NCBI GenBank assembly: GCA_013396755.1
Contig: VWZF01005253.1
Span: forward strand, 171,490-235,489
Source of the DNA: Sclerurus mexicanus
Taxonomy: Eukaryota > Chordata > Aves > Passeriformes > Furnariidae
Length of the DNA stretch: 64,000 bases
Reading direction: 5' to 3'
Shown piece by piece: positions 49,501 to 58,600 of this stretch. Position 1 is the stretch's first letter. Each line of letters starts with the position of its first letter. The position numbers were made by a program, and so were the translations under genes. The notes under the pieces are model-generated. The model had not been told where the DNA came from, made no database searches, and saw only the letters and a list, made by a program, of their open reading frames with translations.

Positions 49501-52006
49501 CTCACAGTCACCTCTGACTCTTACCCAATGTCTCTGCCCATGCCCAGAGGAAGGCAGGCTTTGGCACAGGACTGGTGCCCCACCAGCCCCTGGCATGGGG
49601 TGGGCTGTGCACCAGCAGCCTTCTGCCTTCCAAGTCTGGAAGGCAGGAGCTCCTGCCCATGGGTGCCCTGCTTGGGAGAGCCACGGTGGATCGCCTGTAT
49701 AGCAGGCTGGGACCAGTGAGACAGGGAGCATTGGGACCAGTGAAGGTGCCCTGGCTCCAGGCCATGCAGCCCTAGTGAGCCCATGCACTCTGCCTCCCTC
49801 CAGGATCACTTCCTCTTTGACAAGCCGGTGTCCCCGCTCCTGACAGCAGCAGGAATGGCCCGGGACTGGCCCGACGCCCGAGGGATCTGGTGAGGATCTG
49901 CCCCAGCACTGGGCAGTCAGCCGAGCAGAGATAGGGGGATGCTACTGCTCCATCCGTCTGCCTCAGCCCTGCCACCCATGTTTCCTGTGTTCACTGCACT
50001 GCAGACTCCAGCACATGTGGCACCAGTACCCCTGGACCGTGCCCACCCTGGGTTCTGTGGCCTCACCTGGGAGCCCCTTGTGCACCACAGTCAGCAGCTA
50101 ACTGCTTCCTACGCAAACCACAGCATTGTCCCAGGAAAGGGGACTGTGGAGCCAGTCCCTGCTGTCAATCCTGCCTGCTCTCACTGTCCTGCAGCACCTT
50201 GCACTCTAAGGCTGTCAAAAACTTGTAACTGATTCTGCTCCCTGGGAAATCCCCAGAGATCCTCCTGGCTCTCTGCACACTCTACCTGCCACCAAACCTA
50301 CCCTGTCACAGGTGCATCTTACTGCCCCCTCCCAACATCTCTGTGCAGTCATAGAACATCCCACACTCCTGGAGAGCAACAGCCGGCACACGCATCCGCT
50401 CATGCCACCCTCACTGGCACTGTGCCTTTATATGGAAAACACCTCCACAGCACACATGGTCCCCAGCTCCAGCTGCCCCTAACCAACCCTCCCAGCATGC
50501 ACTCCATGCCTCACAGCCCCCTCCTGCTGCCTGCACCGTGCAGGAGCTGTGCTCCTCTCCCCAGCCATGGCTCTGGAGACAGCTCCTGTCACCTGCAGTG
50601 GCTCATGTGAATGCGGACTGGCTTGTCTCCAGGAGCATCTCCTGGCTGCCCACCCTGCTGGCAAGCTGGGCTCTGGCAATGTGCTCCCAGCCAGACGCAC
50701 AGGCAGCGCACTGGAACTAAAGGCAGCACTGACACCAATGGTGGCAGGGGCAGAAGGGGCACAGCTGGGTGGGCACAGGGCCTCTGCAAGCCACCAGCAC
50801 AGCCAAATGCCACCCTGTCCCTAGGCACAACAACCAAAAGACCTTCTTGATCTGGATCAACGAGGAGGACCACACACGTGTCATCTCCATGGAGAAGGGG
50901 GGCAATATGAAACGTGTCTTTGAGCGGTTCTGCCGGGGCCTGAAGGAGGTGAGTGTCCAAGAGTCACTGCTGTGCTAGCCCTGAGGACAGGCAGAGAGGG
51001 GCAGGCAGGGCTGCTGTTGTGTTGGCCCTCTGCGCTCTGCCTTGGCTGGGCACCCCATGGCCAGGGCTAAACAGCTGCTTGTGCCTCTAACCCAGGTGGA
51101 GCGGCTAATCCAGGAGCGAGGCTGGGAGTTCATGTGGAATGAGCGCCTGGGTTACATCCTGACCTGCCCCTCCAACCTGGGCACAGGGCTGCGAGCCGGT
51201 GTCCACATCAAGCTGCCATTACTCAGCAAGGTATTACCATGGCCAGTTTTGTGGGGAGTTCAGGCACTTAGGAGGTGCAGGACTGCATGGGACATGGCCC
51301 TGGACCTCACTCAGGTTTCCCCAGGAGGCACAGGGTCCAGCCCCTGCCTGCATCCCTGGCTGCAGGAAGAGTCCCAGTTCCCAGAAGTCAGCCTAGGTCT
51401 GCTCAGGGCAGGGCTCTCTGTGGGTTTGGTGACCCACTGACCAGGTCCTGTGAGTGGCAGGGGGCTGACCCAGGGAGCATTTGGCTGCAGAGCCCTGACT
51501 CCCTTGTTGTTGGGCCTGCTGAGCACTGATACCTTCTCTGGGCACTAGGACAGCCGCTTCCCTAAGATCCTGGAGAACCTCCGGCTACAGAAGCGTGGGA
51601 CAGGCGGTGTGGACACTGCAGCTGCAGGGAGTATCTTTGACATCTCCAACCTGGACCGGCTGGGGAAGTCAGAGGTGGGTGCTGGGCAGAGCTGGGGAGG
51701 GAGGTTCTGGAGCATGTGTGTGTCATGGGCCCACGGCACCCACGCTGCTCCAGGGCTGTATGCTGGGGCCGGCATGTGGGTACTGGGGGTGGCAGTGCCT
51801 ACCCTGTGCACAGCAGGGCCAGTCAGGTGCCTTGCTGGTGTGGCCCTCAGGACAGCCCCTGAGTCATTACATCTGTGCTCCTGGTGCAGGTGGAGCTGGT
51901 GCAGCTGGTGATAGATGGTGTGAACTACCTGATCGACTGTGAGCGGCGGCTGGAGAAGGGGCAGGACATCCGCATCCCTTCACCGCTGCCGCAGTTCCGG
52001 CACTGA
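40527..52006 (+). CDS. CKMT1: Ubiquitous mitochondrial creatine kinase (CKMT1), 9 exons, 5' partial
   Basis: The enzyme transfers phosphate between ATP and creatine in the mitochondrial intermembrane space, where octamers bridge VDAC and the adenine nucleotide carrier. Exons: 40527-40651 (partial), 48270-48468, 48846-48941, 49058-49279, 49804-49889, 50825-50948, 51096-51230, 51549-51674, 51890-52006 (TGA 52004-52006). All junctions are GT-AG and in phase. Visible length is 409 residues against about 417 in mammals. Exon 1 ends a transit peptide (G-A-G-S-L-A-A-G-F-L-L, then basic R-Q-R-R-R-Y-P-P) and exon 2 opens the mature kinase (A-E-Y-P-D-L-R-K-H-N-N). Exon 7 holds the creatine-kinase signature C-P-S-N-L-G-T-G-L-R-A-G with the reactive cysteine. 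The transit peptide separates it from cytosolic CKB/CKM, and the sequence fits ubiquitous better than sarcomeric (CKMT2). Confidence 0.96.
40750..43556 (+). repeat. Direct repeat copy 1 (2,807 bp) in CKMT1 intron 1
   Basis: Copy 1 is bounded by a single N on each side (40749 and 43557). It matches copy 2 at an offset of 2,960 bases. By eye I found only two differences, at 42736 (G against A) and 42740 (A against C). This is the level expected of two alleles. It is probably a haplotig placed in tandem. Confidence 0.9.
43126..43180 (-). mobile_element. Short CR1 3'-end fragment (copy 1)
   Basis: GGAATCATGGAATCAC...GTTGGAAAAGACC is the antisense CR1 3' terminal motif, about 50 bp long. It is repeated at 46086-46140 as part of the larger duplication. 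Confidence 0.65.
43557..43709. other. GC-rich spacer between the two repeat copies, starting with one N
   Basis: The 153 bases are CpG-rich, unlike the end of copy 1, and resemble the early part of CKMT1 intron 1 next to the promoter island. They run without a break into copy 2. They are probably the true 5' flank of the unique intron block. Confidence 0.6.
43710..46516 (+). repeat. Direct repeat copy 2 (2,807 bp) in CKMT1 intron 1
   Basis: This is the second copy, offset 2,960 bases from copy 1 and nearly identical to it. It has no N at its right end and runs into unique intron sequence at 46517, so it is likely the correctly placed copy. Confidence 0.9.
46086..46140 (-). mobile_element. 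Short CR1 3'-end fragment (copy 2)
   Basis: Same CR1 terminal motif as at 43126, carried in repeat copy 2. Confidence 0.65.
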
Positions 52007-52650
52007 GTGGGACCATGGCAGCACCAGCCCTGTGGGACCCAGGTCCCCCTGTAGCTTGTGCGATGTCTGTTCCCAGCATGTCGCTGCATCCTGTTACCCA
52101 CAACATACCAGGTCAGACCCCATAAACATGCGCTGCTGTAGCCATGACTCAGGCTCCTCCTTACCCCAGCACCCAGTACCACACTGACCTCCCAGCACCC
52201 TGTCCCCCTGCAAAGGCACCACTGGGGTCTAAGTTTTCTGTGCCTTGCCCTAAGCAACCCTCCCCAAGATGTGCCTGAGCTACTGCTGCCCTGGGGAAAG
52301 AGCCTGGGGAACCACTGGGGCTGCTCTGGCCTGCGGTGCTACAGGGGACTGCCTGTGGGTAAGGAGCTGCTGCAGGGCACTAGGAGCTGCTGGAATAGTC
52401 AAGGATGGGCAGGAAAAAGTGCTCTGGGGCCACGTGTCACTGCAGGCAGCAGGGAGCAGAGCTTGACACTTGTGACCATCATGAGTTTACTACTAGGATG
52501 CTCACAGAAGGCAGCAGGGCAGGCAGAGGAAGAGAGCCATGGTAAATCCAGACCAGGGCCTGGCTCCACTCCTGCCTGCAGAGAGAAAGCCTGCTCAGAG
52601 CCGAACATGCCAGTGCTGGCACTCTGCAGAGTGGTTCATGTCCCTGCTGC
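52007..52650 (+). other. CKMT1: CKMT1 3' UTR and downstream
   Basis: The stretch follows the TGA at 52004-52006. There is no canonical AATAAA close by; a CATAAA variant at 52121-52126 is the best poly(A) candidate I see. It runs directly into the stereocilin relic. Confidence 0.5.
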
Positions 52651-54018
52651 TGTCAGGAGCCCTGGCAGCCCAGGAAAGGACCCTCTTGGTGCACACCAGC
52701 TCCTGGAAGCAGCTGGGATGCAAGTTCTGCACAGATCCAAGAGGCCAGCATTCCCCTACACCCACAGGCTCTCACCCCTGGAGGAGCAGGGAGCTCCCCT
52801 GGCTCTGAGGCACTGGGTGTCTGTGCCCAGGGCTGGGGACAGCTGCACTGCCAGGAGAACCAGGCCCAGAGATTGCTGGGCAGCACCTCGCAGCTCCAGC
52901 TGCCACAGAGCTAGGTGCCCCAGACCAGGCAGCTTCCCAGGAAGCAGATCCGGGTGTCTGTCCAGTGTGCACCCAGCTGGCAGGCACTGCAGCTGTCAGG
53001 CTAGGCTCCTGCTGGACCCCAGGCCGGGTCAGCACAGAACCACTCCATCAGAGCCTGCTGAGGTCCAGGAGTCTCCCTCAGAGAGGTGTTGCTGCAGACC
53101 ATGGTGTTGAACTGGGCAGGGTCACGCTCCCAGCAGGCGTGCACCCATGCTGAGCCACTCTCGCCTGCGGAGAGGTACCAGGTGGCATTGGCACAAGCGG
53201 CCCCAGGTTGCCCAGGGGCTGTCCAGAGATCTGGGAACTGTTGAAGAGGTTGCAGTAGAGGTAGATGGTGAAGCTGAGATGCCTGGCAACCCAGGGACGC
53301 TGTGGCACAGCCTCCAGCGCAGGAGTGAGGGCTGGCCCCAGGGTACAGCTGCTGCTGTCAGGGGAACAGGCAGGAGGCAGCTGGGGAGAGGCGGTAGGGC
53401 AAGGAACACTGGCCACATAGCCCAGGCCCCAGGCATCCCAGCTGAGGTTGTGGAGGAAGTCCCTGGAAGGCAGAGAGCACTCGATCAGCAGCCACGCTTC
53501 GGGGCAGCCACGCACTGCTCTGGAGCAGAACTGCTCAGTGCAGCCCTCGGGCCCGGAGGTGCCGGTGTCTGCGGATCGGGAAGTGCCGTCCGTGCATCCA
53601 GCATGGCTCACTGCGTGTCCCGTCCCGTCGTGGCACTCAGCACGGGTCACGGCTGGTCCCAATCCGCCCCCGGGAGAGGCCGCCCCGCCGCAGCAGCTCC
53701 GCACCCCCGGGCCGAGGTGGAGGAGTCCGCTCCCTCCCCGCGCCCAAGTGGGACCAGGGCCGGGCTTGTGGCGAGCGGCCTGGCCGTGCGGCGGCTCGAC
53801 TCACCAGAGCAGCAGCTGCGACAGCGTCCCTGCGGACGAACGCGGCCCTCAGGCGGCACCGGGAACCCGGGGCGGGCACCAGGAACGGGCGCGGGGCCCG
53901 ACGGCGCGGACCAGCTGTGCGGACCAGCTGTGCAGCGCCCGTCGCTGTCGGCCCGCGGGGCCCGCAGTGCTGGCGCCGCCGCCCGCAGCAGGGCCGCCCG
54001 CAGCCCCGGGACGCCGCG
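52650..54018 (-). pseudogene. STRC: Stereocilin (STRC) relic, truncated and disrupted
   Basis: Stereocilin is a secreted hair-bundle link protein of the inner ear. Three consecutive minus-strand exons match its N-terminal half as I recall it: 53925-54018 (ends D-S-D-G-R-C-T-A-G), 53805-53829 (25 nt), and a large exon starting at 53462. The last two splice in phase to give GTLSQLLLWDFLHNLSWD. Further down come F-T-I-Y-L-Y-C, then C-A-N-A-T-W-Y and A-W-V-H-A-C-W ending M-V-C-S-N-T-S-L, and L-C-G...V-L-P-S-N-L-W-A-W-F. Damage: the frame changes between about 53235 and 53190 (net minus 1 or plus 2 nt), and TAG stops occur in the second frame at 53003-53001 and 52913-52911. The exon 53925 donor (GTCCGC) is weak and lies in a 13-bp tandem duplication. 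The remaining two thirds of the protein (over 1,000 residues in mammals) has no room before CKMT1. A live gene with sequencing errors is possible but cannot explain the missing 3' part. Confidence 0.8.
53908..53933. repeat. 13-bp tandem duplication at the STRC relic donor
   Basis: Two identical adjacent 13-base units (53908-53920, 53921-53933) each carry the CTG|GTCC donor-like site of the relic exon. Confidence 0.8.
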
Positions 54019-55363
54019 CTGAGGGGGCCCGCATGGGCCAGGGCCCGTGTCCCGCTCCCTGCGCCCTGGAAGTTTCCAGGCGGGCGGGCCGAGGCGCTGA
54101 CAGCGGCCGCCTGCGGGGGAGGCCGAGGAACGGGAGCACAGCCGCAGCTGTCCCCGCTGCTCGTCCGGCAGCCCCCGGCTGGGCGAAGGGCAGGAAAGCC
54201 GCTCCGCTCTCGCCCGGCTGCCCCTTGGGGTCAAGGCGCTCCTCCTCGCCAGCCCCCATGGGCTCCAGCTCCTCAAGCGGGCTCTGCCTGGGGCCCGGGG
54301 CCGCCCGCGCCGTCGGGCCCCGACCTGTAGCACAGCCGGGACATCGCCGCTCGGTCGCGGTCGGGCCCGGGACGCAGGGACAGGCACGAGGTGTCGCAGC
54401 GCAGCACCGGTCGCTGCCGAGTCTGCTCCTGTGGGGTGCACGGCAGTCCCCGCGGGTGCGCGTTTCTGCCCCAGGAGCGGAATCTTGCCCGGGACCCGGG
54501 TTTCTGCCCCGAGAGCCGTTCTCCGCGCCCGCGCAGGAGATGACAAGAGAGAAGCAGACGCCCGAGCACGGCCATTTGCGCGGTGTCTGCGGTCCCGGAG
54601 GGCCGTGCTCGATCAGCGGGACTCGTGTCCCGCAGCACCAGCAGGAGCAGCGTCCCCAGGCTGGGAAGGGAAGCGACCATTCCTACGTCCTGCAAGCAGC
54701 GGACGCGCGAGAGGGAGATGGACGAGGTTCCGCAGGGTTCGCGCCGGCAGCTCCCGCACGGCGGTCCCGGAGCCCGACTCCAGCCCCTGCAGCTCCCGCC
54801 TCCGCCACGGCTCCCAGCCCTCCTGACGGCGGCAGCCACAGAGACGCCTCTCTCCCACCGCCCGCAGAGCACTTGTTACACCCCTCATGTCTCCCCGGCT
54901 CCTGCGGCCGGGGCTGATTCCCGCAGGTCTCTGCTTCGGGCTGTAACGCGGGGCCGGCGCGGGCTCCGCCGCCGCAGACGGTGCCGAGCTCATGAATTAT
55001 TGATGCCGGAATGCGGCGCGGGCGGAGGCAGCGGAGCACTGCCCGGGGCGATGAACACTGCCCGAGGCGACGAGCAGGGCCCGGCCAGGAGGGCGCTGCC
55101 CTCCCCCCGCCGGTGACTCCCCCCGGCACCGCGGCGGTGCCGGTGCGGTGGGCAGCGCCCTCTGCCGGCCCCGGGGCGCGCAGTACCGGGAGGAGCGGCG
55201 CGTGGGGCCCGTTCGACGGGAGGGGGGGCGGCCGCACAGCCCTTCCCGGTACGCGGTCCCGGTCCAGGGCCCTCTGTCGCAAAGGCGGCGATGAAGTCGG
55301 AGACGTCGCCCGAGTTCTTTCCGCAGCTGCGGGGCCGACCAGCCGATGCAGCTCAATATCGGT

Positions 55364-55370
55364 TATAAAA
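55364..55370 (+). promoter_or_regulatory. PDIA3: TATA box candidate for PDIA3
   Basis: TATAAAA on the plus strand lies 0.33 kb upstream of PDIA3 exon 2 and upstream of the single-N gap where exon 1 should be. Spacing and strand suit PDIA3, but no start site can be confirmed. Confidence 0.35.
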
Positions 55371-55666
55371 GTTGCCAGGAACGACTCAGCCGGCTGGTGC
55401 CGGTGGTGAGCACCCGGTGACCGATCTTCAGTTCTGGGGACACTTGCTGACACTGAGCGGGCAGAGAGAGGGGCCCGGGGACGGGGCGAGCGCAGGAGCG
55501 TGCGGACTCCAAGGAGAAAGGGACGGCGAGGCAAAAACGGGGGTACCGAGCACCGTCCCCCAAGGCCTTAACAAACATCGGGCGTAACACACACGGATCA
55601 GAGGGGCGAACAGCCCCACACACGCAGCCCCGGGCTCTGCGCAGCGCCGGGACGGGGGGGTGGGGG

Positions 55667-55667
55667 N
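55667..55667. other. Single-N gap of unknown length
   Basis: One N in a G-run at the point where PDIA3 exon 1 should occur. Probably a collapsed GC-rich gap. Confidence 0.8.
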
Positions 55668-55698
55668 CTCGGCTGGCCTGACCCACCTATTTCCCTAG

Positions 55699-58600
55699 GT
55701 GTGGGCACTGCAAACGGCTGGCTCCGGAGTACGAGTCGGCCGCGACCCGGCTGAAGGGGATCGTGCCTCTCGTGAAGGTGAGCACCGGCTCCCGCAGCGG
55801 GGCGCGGGGGGCCAGCAGACGGGCTCCTATGGGCCTCGTCTGTGTGAAGAACTAGAGCTCAGGGAGGATCTGGAAGTCGAGCCCTGCAAGGCTGCAGCCG
55901 CGCAGCTGCCGTGCGGAGAGTGTGCCGGGTGTGCAAGGGCTCGCCCTCGCCGGGAGGAAGAGGCATGCCGTGAGCTGTGTGATGAAACTGAGAGCTAGCA
56001 CACTGCTGCACTTACCCAGTGCTGACCAGGAGCTTTCTTTACCGCCACAAAACTTGTAGGGTTTTCTCAAATCACTCTCTTGCTTCCTTTTTGGGAAGTG
56101 GCATGGACTCTTGGTCAGGTCAGTCAGCTTTCTTCAGGTGTTGTAGGAACTCTTTTAGACTGACAAGGTGCTGGGAAGTTCCTTGTCATTGGCTACAAGA
56201 AATATCCTTTCTAGTATATTTTTTATGTGTATACGGCCAAAGTTGCAATTACTTAGTCTTCCCAGTATTTCTTCAAATAGTTTTCTGGGTCTCTCATTAC
56301 ACCTGCGCTACCTCCTTCCCAGACTGGGCTCTCCAGCAGCAAGGGCTGTGTGATGGATGTCTCCAGTACCTTGGCTGGGTTGGGTGTGTTAGGGCTGGAT
56401 CTTGATCTGAATAGCAAGGTTTCTTTACTTTTAGGTTGACTGTACAGCAAACTCAAACACCTGTAACAAGTATGGAGTCAGTGGATATCCTACGTTAAAG
56501 ATTTTTCGAGATGGAGAAGAGGCAGGAACCTATGATGGGCCCAGGACAGCAGGTAAGAGCTGGTTGGGAGTGCCTGGCTTGCTGAACTGTTGCAGGAGAC
56601 AGGCCCATGTGAAAACAGCCTGGTGTCCGGGGATACAGGAAGGTTTCCACCTACACATGCAGCCCCCTCTTGCGCTTTTCAGAACTCTTTGTGCTGGCAA
56701 AGTCCTGGATGTTTATTTTCCCTAACAGCTCTCCTTTAAAGGTGAAGGTTTCGATGTTAACTCCCAGAATGCTAGAAAGTTCCTGTACGAAGCTGGTGGG
56801 AGCACTATTTCAGTTGATATATTTATTATAGAGGACATGTATAGTTTCTGCAGAAAGAATTTTTGGTTTAGAAAGCTTGGAAATTGTCTTGTGGAACCTG
56901 ATATTGATCCCTTTAATTGTTTTACTGTTCTTTCAAGATGGGATTGTCAGCCATCTCAAGAAACAGGCAGGACCTGCTTCAGTGGCTCTCAGTTCTGTGG
57001 CTGAGTTTGAGAAGTTCATTGGCGATAAAGATGCTTCTGTCGTGGGTGAGTAGAGGCGGTGCAGCATGAAATGAGTGGGCACTGGGAGCCTGTGTGGAAG
57101 GATCAGAGGCAAGAAAAAGTCCAGATGGACACAAGCAAAAAAACTGTTCATAATGAGAATAATAAAGCACTGGAACATGTGCCCAGGAGGGATTTTGAAA
57201 CATTCAGCTTGGAAGACTTTCACACTTTTATTGAACAAAGCTCTGAGCAGCTTGGTCTGACTGAGGCTGGTCCTGCTTCAAGTGTCAGGTTGGGTTTGAG
57301 GACCCCTGGGAATTCCTTCCAAATTTTTTTTTTGCCCTGGTGCTCTGGCTGTGATGCCCCCCGGCACCATAATATATATTTTCCAAAGGTTGTTGCTTTC
57401 TTGGCTGGCTGACAGCAGATAGCTTTGGGTTGTTGGAAGGTACGTTTGGGGCTCTGGTGGCACCAGAGGGCTGTTGGCATCAGATGCTGTGACTGTGGTT
57501 AGAAGTGGCAACAGCCAGTTGTGCAGATCAGGTGTGCTGTCCTATAGATGAGTATTGATCAGCATCTCCAAATTTACTGTTACGAAGTGGCAGTGGCAGG
57601 TTGTTACCACTGGCAGTGTCACACAGTCCCCAGAGATGCCTGGGTGCTCAGTGGACAATTGCATTTGGCTGAATGACCAAGTTGAGCAGCTCCTGAGTAA
57701 TTTTCTGCTGCTGAAATGGAGAAAGTACAGGGAGGTTCCAAAAAGTCAAAGGTGAAGCCCTGAACATACACTTGAGGACTGGATTCAGAAGTGATCTTTC
57801 AGTGCCTTGTAGAGAAAAATGCTGCGGACTGCAGAGGGACTGCTGCTGGGGGGGTTTGGAGTCACCATCTGCCTTTCTGCTGCAGGTTTCTTTGGGGATG
57901 CATCTGGGGATGCTTATTCAGAGTTCATGAAAGCAGCCAACAGCCTCAGGGATAACTACCGCTTTGCACACACTTCCGAGGAGCAGCTGGTGCAGAAGTA
58001 TGAGGAAGATGGAGAGTAAGTTATTTAACTCAAAGGTTTCTTGTTATTGAAGCATTTGGAGCAAATTTGTGGATTGCAGTTGTTAACTGGGTTAACTTTC
58101 TGAACATAGCTTAAATTCTGGTTTCTTCCCCAGTAGGCAGTGGTGGATCTTTTTTGTCTCTTATGAATTGAGATAGAAAGGTACAAATGATTGCAGGCTC
58201 TGGAGTGTCAGTGTCTTCCTGTTGATGGGAAGTATCTCAACAGAGGCATTTTGCTTCCCCATTGCTTATTATGGTGGGGAGTTTCTTATTGTGGTCTGTT
58301 TGGATCATGGAGGAGGCTCTAACTGGTACATCTAATGCAGTAGTGCCACCAAGAAACTAATCAGTGTTGTTTGAGCTATGAATGCTGAGTGGGAATACTT
58401 GCTGGAAATTGGGTTCTTGCCTTATCTGGCTGCTGTCCTTGGATTCCCAGGGACACATTGACCTAATTCACAATACCTGCTTCCCTGCAGGGGTATAGTC
58501 TTATTCCGTCCTCCACGCTTGACCAACAAGTTTGAAGAGAGCTCCATCAAGTACCCAGAAGACAAAATCACCAGTGGAAAGATCAAGAAATTCATCCAGG

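Larger units (their letters stand above)
54019..55698. promoter_or_regulatory. PDIA3: CpG island, PDIA3 promoter region
   Basis: Very GC- and CpG-rich sequence upstream of PDIA3 exon 2. The long open frames on both strands follow from the base composition. A TATAAAA box at 55364-55370 on the plus strand lies in a short A/T-richer patch. A minus-strand frame from an ATG at 54680 begins M-V-A-S-L-P-S-L-G-T-L-L-L-L-V-L, like a signal peptide; it follows a CTGCTTGCAG acceptor-like site and could be the STRC relic's first coding exon, but I cannot show it. Confidence 0.55.

Noticed and set aside
53448..54917. 489-codon plus-strand ORF and 299-codon minus-strand ORF in the CpG island
   Set aside because: High GC removes stops in several frames at once. 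The plus frame is antisense to the STRC relic, and its Pro/Ala/Arg/Gly-rich content shows no domain.
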